Part shown: piece by piece, positions 53,721 to 64,000 of the stretch
Numbering within the stretch: position 1 is the stretch's first letter
Layout: each line of letters opens with the position of its first letter
Assembly (NCBI GenBank): GCA_003184365.1
Contig: NKYR01000036.1
Coordinates: 268,480 to 332,479 of the forward strand
Reading direction: 5' to 3'
Source of the DNA: Evernia prunastri
Lineage: Eukaryota; Ascomycota; Lecanoromycetes; Lecanorales; Parmeliaceae
Length of the DNA: 64,000 nt
Position numbers and translations under genes: made by a program
The notes under the pieces: model-generated
Databases searched by the model: none
Told to the model about the DNA's origin: nothing
Seen by the model: only the letters and a program-made list of their open reading frames with translations

Positions 53721-55103
53721 TCACTCCGACGGCCTTGCGAATGGGCATCGTTTTACCCTCTCACTAACAAGTCTTTCCTTCGACGCTCTCATATAGTCCG
53801 CCCCTTGCCCTTTCATAGAGTCCGGCCCTACCTCAGGTATCTCATATCCATTGGGCCGATATTTGTCACCTTTGTCTCCTGGCACTGGCAACCCTATGAT
53901 CCAGCTCTGCCACGCCCGGACATAACGATTCCAGAAATTCGGTTTGACGTACCATGGGTGTGCCACATATTTCTTCATGTAGTATCTGCCAGCTTGTGAA
54001 GGCTCACGGGTAGTATTATGGACACGAAGGAATGGAGGCCGGGGAAACATGAGGTACCGCAGGATCAGCTTGCGAACGGTGAAAAGGGCGGAGACGAGGA
54101 CGAAATAAAACCTCGAAGGTTTCTCCAACCTGGGCAAACGACCGTCAGACGATGCCTTTGTGAGGCTGGATGCCTCGAGAAACAAAGATACGTACATCAT
54201 TGCTGTCCTTAACCTGTCATCCATCAACGCACTGACAATCCTCCTTCCTTCTCCCTTCGCGACGGCAGGCACGTTGAATAAGAGGATTGCTACGGTCTGC
54301 TCCGCGGTCTTCTGATTGTTCTGATCTGGCACCATATACTTTTTTTCGTACTCGGCGGACCACTCCGTGATTTCATTTAACCATTGGAGCCCATCTATCC
54401 AACCCTCCCCTCCCGCTCCACCGCTTTTCAAATTTTCATAGCCAATTCCCATGGCATCGCCAAGCGCCTTCCAGAACGTGCCGACCGCACACTTCTCAAA
54501 ATCCTCTAGCTTTCGCCATTCGTACCGATCAATCCAATGAGCGGGTTCACCAGCAAACAGGGCAAGTGTGTAGAGGAGGTCATTGTCAAGGATCTTGCCG
54601 GATTTTTGGTACCGGCTGTGTATGTAATTCATGCGGCCGATAGCCTCTATACTTCTAGCACTTGTGGGATGATATCCTAGAAACTCAGCTAGCAAAAGCT
54701 CGGTATCCGCGTACCTTTTTGTGGCGGTACTCTCTCCACTCAACTGACTCGTTTGGACGAGCAGCTTTGAGATGGTTGGGATGCCATAGGTGCGAAACAG
54801 CGCGAACTGCAGACTCTTCTCGAACGTGAATGGAAATTCGAGCTCGCTGATATCATTTTGAATCTGGTATGCATCTTCATTGGTCATAGAGGCAAAAGAG
54901 GCGCGTGTTGTGTAGGGATGCTTAACGAGAGTAGATCGGAGGTGACGGTTGCGAAGAAAGGCGACGAGTGCGAGGTAAGAGAGGCAAAGGATGAGGTAAA
55001 GGTAGGAAGGGAAAGCGAAAGGAGGGAGCTGGTATGTCAACGGTTCGCTATTTGTAAAGTTGCCCATACTTCTGGTCAAATCTTCGGACGATCTGGATAC
55101 CAT
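53721..55103 (-). CDS. ER-bound MpaB-type oxygenase (DUF2236/rubber-oxygenase fold)
   Basis: From ATG 55103 the frame gives 460 residues, or 438 if a 66-nt in-frame GT-AG intron (54130-54195, with a CTGAC branch site) is removed. The intron would join RLRTAMM to LEKPSRF, as in relatives. One membrane segment near the N-terminus (FPSYLYLILCLSYLALVAFL) anchors it, probably in the ER. Conserved MpaB features: RMNYIHSRY, LALFAGEPAHWIDRYEWRKL, and EKCAVGTFWKALGDAMGI. Some family members cleave prenyl chains in mycophenolic acid synthesis; this one has no biosynthetic neighbours. Met at 55067 is a possible later start. Confidence 0.85.
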   Translation of the reverse strand: MVSRSSEDLTRSMGNFTNSEPLTYQLPPFAFPSYLYLILCLSYLALVAFLRNRHLRSTLVKHPYTTRASFASMTNEDAYQIQNDISELEFPFTFEKSLQFALFRTYGIPTISKLLVQTSQLSGESTATKRYADTELLLAEFLGYHPTSARSIEAIGRMNYIHSRYQKSGKILDNDLLYTLALFAGEPAHWIDRYEWRKLEDFEKCAVGTFWKALGDAMGIGYENLKSGGAGGEGWIDGLQWLNEITEWSAEYEKKYMVPDQNNQKTAEQTVAILLFNVPAVAKGEGRRIVSALMDDRLRTAMMYVSLFLEASSLTKASSDGRLPRLEKPSRFYFVLVSALFTVRKLILRYLMFPRPPFLRVHNTTREPSQAGRYYMKKYVAHPWYVKPNFWNRYVRAWQSWIIGLPVPGDKGDKYRPNGYEIPEVGPDSMKGQGADYMRASKERLVSERVKRCPFARPSE

Positions 55104-56646
55104 TCGAGAAGCTCGAGTCAATATGATCTTTGTGAGTGGGGCAACAAGCTCTGCAATCGGTCTTTGACATTCCCCTGTCAGGATTTAAGAGAAGAAAACT
55201 ATGTTCATGGGCGGACTTGTTCCAAGACAATTAGAACTACTCCGTTGGAATAGAATAGGTAGTACTCCGTAAAGGTCTTAAGGTCTGGGAGTTTCCATCC
55301 GAATTATCCCACGTCCAGCATAAGATGTGTTATAAATCACGCAGTCGCAAGTACGGCAGAAGGATTAGGGACATTTCAGTAAATATAAGGTACTTTATAA
55401 ACCAATGCGGGGTCGCCTAAGCTAAGCCAACTTAAGGTAGGTACCTGGTAGTCTGTAAAGTACCGCGCGTATCGCTGGAGATCTACTTGGAGTAAAGTAC
55501 TTTACCTTACAACCGGCGTACCTACTCTAGACTCTGGGACTTAGCTAAGGTAGGCTGTCATCGTTTTCATGCTGGTTGCTGATATAACCCACTCCCACTC
55601 CCAGCCTTTCCGAATTCCGAAAGTGCGCATGACAGTACAGTACATTGGTACAATGTGGTACTGAGTACAGTACTTGATCGCCGAGCAAGCCGCCCTGCAT
55701 CCCCCCCTCCTCCCCACACCCAAAGCCCTCAGTTCAAAACTACGGGTCGTGCCACTAACGCCCGCCTGATGAGATTGGCGTGCCCCATCTCGATCGCCCA
55801 ACTGCGTAACGTTCGGACATCACCCGCTAATCCCAGTACGTACCCACGGACCAGCCCCAGCCGTCGCAGTTTACAGCATAGAGAGAGAACGAGGGGGCCC
55901 TCAATTGACAAAGGCTTGGATATGGGTTGACTTGGTCGGCTTGGAACCAGACGTGTGGATTGGTTTCTTGTTCATCATGGGCGAAGGCGGGCTCTTATGT
56001 TTCGCCAGATGGACCTCAGCTTTGCCTAAGCGTAAGAAATACGTTGTATGACCTGATTGGAACGTCGCGAGTAAAAAGGGAAATCGGGTGAATCGGGTTG
56101 AAAAAGTGGAGGCCATTCTTTCCAAGTTATTTTCCAGCACTTAATCGTATGGGATACACGCTACACTTTTACTCTACCTTACCATCCGAGATAGCAACCA
56201 GACAATCAATATTAGGCTCATCACAAAACCCCCCCCCAAAAAAAAGCAAGGACACAAAGAGGACGTGGGTCTAAATTGATGTGGTTGCCGAGAATTTTAT
56301 ACTACAGTGAGCTTGCTACCGTACTCTGAACTCGTCCGGCAACGCAGAAACAATGGCGAAAGCCGTGGGTGACTGCATCCCAAGCAATTGTACCCCGACT
56401 TAAACCATAGAGCTCCTAATATCAACGGGCGAGATCTATTGTATCGTCTCATGGTCGTTGTTCTTCTGTAACACCTTCACCCTCCAATGCCGAGTCATGC
56501 ACGCTCATAACAAGGCCTCATCCCAAGCCGTCCGCCGCAAGAACTAGAAACTCCAACTCCTTTTAAGAGGTGAAAAGTGTTATACTAAGACATTCGGTCC
56601 AGAGGCCGGAAGAAGATTATGCACGACTCAAATCGTAGCACCTATT
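55104..56646. promoter_or_regulatory. 1.5-kb intergenic region with repeated GTAAAGTAC words
   Basis: This region holds the promoter of the MpaB-type gene and the 3' flank of the Ca2+-ATPase gene. Between 55385 and 55510 the word GTAAAGTAC or its complement recurs, including the perfect 14-bp palindrome GTAAAGTACTTTAC (55492-55505). A C9A8 run is at about 56228-56246. No gene is accepted. Confidence 0.45.
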
Positions 56647-59600
56647 TCAATAAGCACGCTGCGGCGGAGCTAACGACGATGGGCCAGGGGCATGGCTGAT
56701 CTCAGGGACCTGGTCTTCTTGTAGGTGGCCTGATTGCGAGCGCTCATTCTCACTGCAGATAAGATCGTGCGAGCTTGTTGCAGGATGCACCTCGGCGCTC
56801 TCATGACCATCGAGCTGAGATCTACCGTCGGAGTGTGAAAATCTCATTGAGTTACCATCCTCGCTTCGACGACCAATGGGTGACCACCCTGCCAAACTAC
56901 CAGCAACGATTCCTGCCATTGCAGCAGCTGGGCCGAATGCAGAATTCGACCGTGATCTTGGTGATCTCCGCAATGCCGATCTTCGAGACTCAGGCGTGGG
57001 AGATGCTTGAATGCTACCAGAGTCACCTGTCCCTTGCTCCCCAGTGGGTGTCTGAGGTAGCGAGTTGGTCCGCGATCGTGATCTAGCGGAACCGCTTCTG
57101 GATCGTGGCAGAAACGTCTCTACTGGATGTTGAAGCTTGTATCTAAGCACATTGAGACGTCCACCACGGAGTTTCTTCATGAATGTCAATTCTCCCCGAA
57201 GCACTTCCAACGCATCGTATTGTTGCTCCACGTCAGACACCAACAACTTCGGTGTTGCTTTCCGGATGAACCAGGATGGAATCAGCTTTCTTATGAGATC
57301 GTCTGGTATCATGCGGATCATCACTGCTACAGGTATAGAAAGAAACCCTAAAACCACTGAGTAGCCCCATTGAGCACCATTCAGTCGATGTGTAGAGAAG
57401 GCGTCACCGCCGATGAAGACGATCATGATCTGTCCCCCAACAATGATAAATTGGATGCCAACGAAGAAATAATTCCGCTGTATGCCTTCGAAGATGTTCA
57501 TTTTGTTGTCGATGCGTCGGTTGTTGTACTGGTTGAAAATCTGCATCCACACGAAGGTATTGAAGATTAGAGTCTGCAATTGATTCTGCTCACGTTGTGT
57601 TTGATATGAGAGGAAAGACGTTCCAGCAAAGTACAGCACTAGTGTAACAAGAAGCTGAAATATCGATTGACCGATGATCATCTTCCACATGGTCAACGTA
57701 ATCAACGGTGCGGACTTGGGCTCGGGTTTTCGATCCAGGATGCTAGGTGTGGGTGCATCGGTGGCTAAGGCAAGGGCAGCGAACGTATCCATAATTAGAT
57801 TAACCCATAAAAGTTGAACAGCTGTCAATACCGAGGTCTCGGTAGTGCTGGCCACCGCAGATACGAAAGTCAAGACTACGGCAGTGATGTTGACGGTGAC
57901 TTGGAACTACAAACCATTAGCCAGTGTGATTGAGTGCCTTGGACGCAAATAACGAACCTGGAGGAACTTCTTGACGGAGTCGTTAACAGCTCTGCCCCAC
58001 ATGATTGCTTTGACGATAGAGGCAAAGTTGTCGTCCATCAAGATGATCGCGGAAGCTTCTTTGGCCACTTCTGTCCCTGCAATACCCATAGAGAACCCTA
58101 CGTCGGCAGCGGTGAGTGCAGGAGCGTCGTTTGTGCCATCACCGGTCACAGCAACGGTTTCATTTAGTTCTTTCAGAAGTTTGACCAAGTTTTGCTTGTC
58201 ACCAGGACTCGATCTAGCAAGCACTTGAAGGTTTGGGATAATCTCCTTCTTATCTTTTTCACTCAAGCTTCTAAACGCAGGGCCTTCCATAACCACGCCA
58301 CCAGTCGTGCAAATTCCGCACTCTTCCGCGATAGATTTGGCAGTGAGGATGTTGTCTCCTGTAACCATGCGTACTTTGACCCCAGCATTTTGACACACAC
58401 GGACAGCGTCAGCAACACCATCCCGCAGTGGGTCTTGGATCCCAACAATTCCGAGGAACACCATTTCTCTGAAGACTTTGTCGAAGACGGCGAGAGCTTG
58501 ATCATCCTCTTGAGTTGGAACACCTCTGGGAGGCCACTGCTTAAAGTCTCTGTATAGGAGCCCGATAGTTCGCAATGATCGTGAAGCATAGGTGTCGATG
58601 ATTTGTTCAAGAAATTCAACGTTTTCAGGCGTAATGTCTCTTTCTGACACTCCACGGGTGGGATCCTGAATAATCTTCGAACATCTCCCGAGCAATATCT
58701 CCGAGGCTCCTTTTACAAACATTCGATAGTGCTTTTCATCAATCTTAACCACCACAGCCATGCATTTTCTCGCGGAATCGAAAGGTACGAATTGGACGAC
58801 GTTAGCGTTCGCTCTTTCTTCACTCACGAATCCCATGGCGAGATGATCTCGTGCGAAGCTCAGCAAGGCTGTTTCTGTTTTTGACCCTATGAAAGTAGCT
58901 TGTCCGCCATCATCCTCACCCTCAAAGGCCGTCGAATTCACTGCTATAGATTGCTTTAGCAGATCTTTCACATCATTGGCGAGTATGGAAATAAAGTGCG
59001 ACGTGGACGCATCCTGACTGTCAGATTCTGCGGAAGCAATCCTGTCTTTTATGGGAGAATCGGGTGAAGTCGAAGCAGACGTCTCTGGGCTTCTTTTGTC
59101 ACCAAATCGGGCTGTGGTACCCAATATTCCGGCAACGGTAGACATTTTGTTCTGAGTCAAAGTACCTGTTTTATCAGAGCAAATGACCGTCGCGTTGCCC
59201 ATTGTTTCGCACGCTCGCAATAGCCGGACTAGATTGTTGTCCTTGAGCATCCTGGTGGTCGCGAACGCGAGCGCCAATGTGACAGCAAGAGGGAGACCTT
59301 CCGGGACCGCGACGACGACTATGGTCACAGCAACTATGAAAACTTGTAGGAAACGCTGTCCTTTTTCACTCGCTCCTCCTTGAATAGTATTCAGTTGGAC
59401 CAAAAACCTGATGAAGGTTGCCACAAAAAGGACAAGGCCAGCACCGAGACCTAATTTGGCGATATACTCTGCAAGAACATTAAGCTTCGATTGCAACGGT
59501 GTGGTTTGAGAACCCTGGTGTAGGGACATCATAGTCTTCCCGTAGCTTGAATTGACTCCCACTGCGGTTACAAGAAACGTGCCAATGCCCTCCGAGACCT

Positions 59601-61014
59601 TAGCCCCCGAGATGATGAAGCAATCCATTTTAGCAAGGCTGTGATGAGATTCGATAGCAGCATAGACTTCGTCGCCTGACTGTTTTCTGAGCAAGTCTGA
59701 TTCGCCTGTAGCAGACGATTCGTCACATTTGAGATTGTGTCCGGAGATGAAGATACCATCCACTGGTATCATGTCTCCAGGCTCAAGATGCATGACATCA
59801 CCGACCAGGATGTCGTGCACGGAGATCTCTCTAGACTTTCCTGATCGTATGACCTTGACGTCTCTGTCTTCTTTCTTTTTATTCAGCTTGACGAACTGTC
59901 GCTCCTTTTGCCAATCATTTGCAGCACCCACGACGACGACAATGATAATCGCTACCATGATAGCAACACCCTCGACCCACTCCACAGGTGCTTCCCCGTT
60001 TGGTTGAGGGGTCACCGATTGATATATGCCTAGAGCCAAAGATACAACAGCGGCAACGCTTAACAGTATCAACACTTTGTCATTGTATGCCATCCAAGCA
60101 AGCTGAAATATGCTTTTGGCTTTCTTTTCCGGCAGATGATTGTCTCGGAAAATGCGTTTGCGGTCCGTGAACGAGTCCTCCGATAGTTTTCTTGAGGTGC
60201 CGGTTGTTGTCGTTCTTGATATGAGTCGGCCTCCTTGATCTTCACGGTCTTTGTCTTGAGAGCCAGCTGCTACAGCTTGATCAAAGCCCACGCTCCCGTC
60301 GAGCTTCTTCTCGTCCAGAGACAACCCTGCAAGTCTATCTGTCCGCAGTCCTTTCTCAAGGCCTTTCAATCCCCCCAACGCATGGAAAGCGGCAAAACTT
60401 TTTGGGTTGAGCAACTTATTCAATTGGCCTGGGGAAAAAGCAAATTTATTATCTTCGACCTGAAAGTCGGTTTCTGTGTTAGGATCCGCTTTTAATGCCC
60501 CTTCGTCATTGATTATATTATCATTACTAACTTCAGTGCTCGCTCTGCCCTCAGCCGTCGAGGCCAACGAGGGTACCGAGGTCTCACCACTATAGGTTGT
60601 AGGAGAATGGCCTGGCTCTTCCGAGTCAATGGAGTTCCCCCTAGAACGAGAATTTGGGACGGCCAGAAAGTTATGAGGTCGAAGATCAGTCCATTTGGAG
60701 GTAGGAGACGAGACATTGTGGGCAGATGCGGGTCGACTGCTTTCGAAAGAATGGGCAGCTCGAAGGTCTGTCCTGGGGGACTCGGTTAGCAATGGAGCAG
60801 GCTCCCTGTCCCGCTCTTCGTTCTGTTCAGCCTGTTATTGGACGATCGGTCAGTATCAATATCTAGGAATACGGAACGTCATGTTCCACACTTGGAGCGA
60901 AGATGGACTAACAGCAGATGTATTGATTGTTATTGTCGGCGCACGTGGCCGGCGGGGGAGATGAGGTGGTGACGGCGATGTACGGCCATTCCCATTCTTC
61001 CCGACGTCCGTCAT
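56647..61014 (-). CDS. PMC1: P-type Ca2+-transporting ATPase, PMC1/PMCA type
   Basis: Exons 61014-60913, 60831-57958 and 57906-56647 give 1411 residues (yeast Pmc1: 1173). A long disordered N-terminus (about 250 residues) precedes TM1. Hallmarks: actuator-loop ATGESD, phosphorylation site DKTGT at Asp587, the PEGLP motif in TM4 (VAVPEGLPLAVT), and the hinge GDGTNDAPAL. TM5-TM10 are in exon 3, with TM6 WVNLIMDTFAAL. The C-terminal about 200 residues are Ser/Arg-rich with potential phosphosites and may be regulatory. These pumps move Ca2+ into the vacuole or out of the cell. Both introns are phase 0. The N- and C-tails make it unusually long. Confidence 0.94.
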
Positions 61015-62357
61015 GGTACGCTCAGCGGCCTGACGTCCGGGATGTATAATGGAGGGTGTCCGCTTGGTTCATAAGTATGCAGATAACAGTTAGGGCGGCG
61101 CGATATTGATTCAAGGGTAAGGATGCGACGGGTGGGTTGGTTGAAGAAGTCGCGGATCTTGGTCTGGCTTGACCGTATAGTAGTCGTATGCTTGAGCTCG
61201 AATAGGTAGATCCAATGAGGAAGGCGCAAATATCGAGCGAGTCAATGAGGCAAGAAGCCGCGGCTTCCTGAAGCGCTTCATCAGCATGGGGCCAAGATGA
61301 ACAAACAAACAAACATGCGCGAGAAGAGATAGGAATATCGCAGAAGTATTGACGAACCCAAGTGTACCGACTGCTTTCTTTCCAAAGTCAGTGGCCTCTC
61401 GGTTTTCTCAGATTGCTTCCCACTGCTCCTCCTAAGATGATCCCCCTCGGATCCTCTTTGAGTGCGGGTCATGGGCGTTGATTCTTCGCCGCCTGATTTC
61501 CATGAGGTGACGGATGGTCAACACCCTCCCATTGTTCGATTGATGAGGTCGGTGAGGTGGCGGAAGAAGCCGAGAAGAAGCGTCTGTTACAGAGTCGGCA
61601 TGAGAATAATAAGTAATAGAGTAGGTAGAGTAGGTAGTACTCGGGAGTATTGGAAGGGATTGGAGTCGTGGAGGCAGAGGCAAGCGACCCCTGTCATGAG
61701 AGGTCAACTTCTGCTGTCAATTACTTATTTAGCGTCTGCACAGCCTCAATTTTCGCACTACTTAGCAGTCACCATATTATTTCCTTTTCCTTTCTTCTCA
61801 TTTTCTGGCATATTCGACGGTCGACCTTCCTTTTCCAATTTCCATCGTTATCATCATTATTGGTTTTCATCGTCAACATCATCAAAGTATCATCATTATT
61901 ATATTATATTATTATTGAACATGTAATTCGTGGCAAAACGAAAGTATTATTGTGTGTGCCACTACCTTAGCCTGTACTTGTACGAGTACTAGTACGGGTA
62001 CCGAGGTACGAGTATGGTACCGGTACGAGAAATTCGCTTGGGCAATAAGGTATAGGTACTTTACGGAGGTCTGCACGGAAAGTCCTGAACATGCGCTAAA
62101 AAGCTTGGCATGCTTGGCAATATCAAAAACATATTCCCAACCCTACAATTTCGGCAATAGCGACATCAATGCAGTGCATACATGCGGAGTGCATGCATTA
62201 TAGCGATGTTACAGTCAGAAATAGCAACAATGTCAATGCTGAGCGGCCTGTTGCAACGGGAGACAAGAAGAAGAATAGCATAGATCTTTTGATAGAATAA
62301 AAAGCCTTAGCAGGCCACAATAGACAGTCTTCTCTAGAATCTCCAGCCTTCGCGAGA
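61015..62357. promoter_or_regulatory. Upstream region of the Ca2+-ATPase gene
   Basis: This is 1.3 kb. The left part should carry the PMC1 promoter. A stretch at 61973-62030 is dense in GTAC/GGTACC words (at least six). The right part runs into the Tc1 relic. No gene is accepted. Confidence 0.4.
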
Positions 62358-63940
62358 ATGCCTAATGCTCAGAGTATCAATCATGATAGTAAAACCAGAC
62401 TTCAGGCACTTGCTTTAACCGAAGCCGATATTGCCGTCAAAATCGTCACTGCAATCACTGAAATATCTCGTTACATCATTAGTCGTCTTCAGAAACAAGC
62501 TCGCGACAGAGAATATAAGCCAAATACCTCCAAAAAGCTGCTATTGTCCTATGTTACAGATGCCCTAAGATCTAATCGTTCTACAGTCATTATATCCGTC
62601 TTGAAGAGTGTCAGAACCGTGCCCAGAGTCAAGTCTAATGGGGGTAAATTGAATAAGACAACTAGATAAAGAGCGAATATGTACACAGGAGAAGAGCGCT
62701 TAAATACTAGGAAGAATCCCCGCTAGCCTATGTGATAATGAGAATGTGTCAATGACCAATAAATACTCTATGTGCCTGACACATAGCCATAAACACTCCC
62801 TTTGTACCTGACAGCTAGGGTACGTCCGTAACAAAGAGTGTCGTTTTAACCGCCGTACGAAAGAATCGCTATAATCGTGAAAAGACCTCTTTTATGCTAG
62901 CCGCTGAGCAAGAAATTTGCTCAACAATCATTCTGAAGATTCTCAAGAAGAACAACTTTCGGCCCTGCAAGATCATCAAGAAACCTTCTCTTACGAAGGC
63001 TATAATGGAAGCTCGATATCAATTCGCTTTACGATATCAACATTGAATCATCGAGAACTGAAAGAACGTAATTTGAAGTGACGAAACAAGTGTGATCTTG
63101 AACTCTCGACGGGGGAGAGTGCGAGTATGGCGACAACCCCACGAAGTCTTTGTCAAAACCGCTGTTCGTCGTCGTTTTGTGGAAGTTATGAAATTCATGT
63201 TTTGAGAATATTTTTTCTACGATAAAAAGGGTTCTTGTTACATTTGAAAGATTGAAACAGTCAAGAAAAAAAAGATATATGCCGAGGATCTCGAGGCGAT
63301 CAATAAAGCTCTGGAACCCGAATGTAGATTGACTTGAGAGCTTGAAACCGGCATACGACGTATAAACTTACGTAACCCTCCTGACAAAAAGCCTGAATGG
63401 CATTTCACTGCAAAGACTGAAAAGATTACCATTGAGAGGAAGAAGGGGAGAATCACATAACACCCATATCAAAAAAAGGTCTGTACCCCTATAATTCTCG
63501 AGTTTCTCCGCTTATCAAACTTAGATTCTTATTTCAAAGCTTCTGAAATTCGCTCAGAAATGCAAGTTAGATAGACCTCAGACGATTATCATAAAAGACA
63601 AGATTTCAGCACATGCCTCTAGACATCAGAAGCCTATCTTCATAACCTTAGACATTCTTCGAATGTTGTGATGCGATAATTCGCCGAATTTGAACATGAT
63701 TAAGTCATGCTGACCCTGAATGAAGCGTCAGACTACTCGAAACGATACACCAAGAACTCGAAAGAAGGCCGAAGAGGCTTGGACGCATTGTTGAAAAGTA
63801 GAGCTTACACAACAGAGGATTCAGGGGTGGATAGAGCGAATGCCTCGACATATTGCCGAAGTTATTCGTCTACGAGGGGGTAATGAGTACAGGGAGAGTC
63901 GTCAGGGAGGTAATATCCGGCCGTATAACTCGGCTGAGCG
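62358..63940 (+). mobile_element. Decayed Tc1/mariner-family transposase, RIP-damaged and split by an LTR
   Basis: The frame from ATG 62358 has an N-terminal helix-turn-helix region (LQALALTEADIAVK, then ISRYIISRLQKQARDREY). It is interrupted at 62609 by a solo LTR and resumes after 62833 (VLTAVRKNRYNREK). Later pieces keep the DDE-type signature SDETSVILNSRRGRVRVWRQP, and the C-terminal RQTTRNDTPRTRKKAEEAWTHC with RIQGWIERMPRHIAEVIRLRGG. Several Trp codons read TGA (for example 63074, 63069+600, 63711, 63717 and 63792), as expected from C-to-T change on the opposite strand (RIP). Frameshifts also occur in the middle. It is dead. Terminal inverted repeats were not identified. Confidence 0.8.
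62609..62833. mobile_element. Solo LTR, 225 bp, with 5-bp target duplication
   Basis: The segment starts TGTCAGAACC and ends CCGTAACA, the TG...CA ends of LTR retrotransposons. It is flanked on both sides by AAGAG (62604-62608 and 62834-62838). Removing it and one AAGAG restores an open transposase frame (SVLKS|VVLTAVRKNR). This shows that the insertion came after the Tc1 element. No internal retroelement genes are present, so it is a recombined solo LTR. Confidence 0.82.
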
Positions 63941-64000
63941 TGTCAGAACCGTGCCCAGAGTCAAGTCTAATGGGGGTAAATTGAATAAGACAACTAGATA
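63941..64000. mobile_element. Second copy of the LTR, cut by the window edge
   Basis: Identical over its 60 visible bases to 62609-62668, beginning TGTCAGAACC. It sits directly after the transposase C-terminus and runs off the right edge, so it may be another solo LTR or the 5' LTR of a full element. Confidence 0.8.

Noticed and set aside
62358..62669. Stand-alone 103-residue protein
   Set aside because: Its last 20 codons are the start of the solo LTR; the rest is the N-terminus of a dead transposase.
62609..64000. Two LTRs of one retrotransposon enclosing an internal region
   Set aside because: The sequence between them is a Tc1 transposase, and the left copy has its own AAGAG duplication on both sides, so the copies are independent insertions.
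1..64000. Secondary-metabolite gene cluster
   Set aside because: A monooxygenase, an MFS permease, an MpaB-type oxygenase and Zn2Cys6 factors are present but far apart, separated by housekeeping genes, with no polyketide, peptide or terpene synthase.
1..64000. tRNA, rRNA or CRISPR features
   Set aside because: No convincing cloverleaf, rRNA core or repeat-spacer array was seen by eye. A tRNAscan-SE or Infernal run would be decisive for small RNAs.

Overview
This window comes from a filamentous ascomycete (Pezizomycotina). The genes are closely packed and carry many short GT-AG introns with CTGAC/CTAAC-type branch sites. The gene content is typical of the group: Zn2Cys6 regulators, a fungal CK2-beta with an acidic insert, fungal Mediator subunit 19, a Dal5-type MFS permease and a GH13 fungal alpha-glucosidase. 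RIP-like decay (Trp codons turned to TGA) in a Tc1-family transposon also points to a filamentous ascomycete. The class cannot be fixed from sequence alone. Exon limits below were worked out by hand from reading-frame continuity, splice signals and family conservation.

Layout. 1-9.2 kb: tail of an unknown gene, then splicing factor prp46 (-), proteasome chaperone NAS6 (+, 8 exons), a TMF/Sgm1-type Golgi coiled-coil protein (-), a NIT2-type amidase (+) and a conserved RS/coiled-coil protein (-). 9.2-15 kb: accessory island with a multi-hairpin TIR element, decayed coding remnants, a Baeyer-Villiger-type FAD monooxygenase with a C-terminal membrane anchor, and a TA-flanked MITE. 15-29 kb: low-complexity protein, bHLH factor, MED19, CK2-beta, a Zn2Cys6 activator, and a secreted HExxH metallopeptidase in nine exons. 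29.4-33 kb: ADE16/17-type purine enzyme in 20 exons. 34-39 kb: JmjC-type oxygenase, CIA30-domain protein, a small protein with two tandem zinc clusters, and a peroxiredoxin-like protein. 40-46 kb: MFS permease and alpha-glucosidase, transcribed divergently. 46.5-55 kb: mitochondrial prolyl-tRNA synthetase, two neighbouring cysteine-rich cell-surface proteins, complex I subunit ESSS, and an MpaB-type ER oxygenase. 56.6-61 kb: a very long PMC1-type Ca2+-ATPase. 62.3-64 kb: a RIP-damaged Tc1 transposon split by a solo LTR, with a second LTR copy starting at the window edge.

Most genes are unlinked housekeeping functions (splicing, proteasome assembly, purine synthesis, Mediator, complex I, mitochondrial translation, calcium export). 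No biosynthetic cluster is evident. The strongest unusual signals are these: families of similar, structured 100-150 nt introns in ADE17 and the alpha-glucosidase (possible introner-like elements); the multi-hairpin iteron-bearing element at 9.9-10.4 kb; a 30-bp repeat shared by the 3' flanks of two genes 38 kb apart; the tandem zinc-cluster protein; and the nested LTR in the Tc1 relic.
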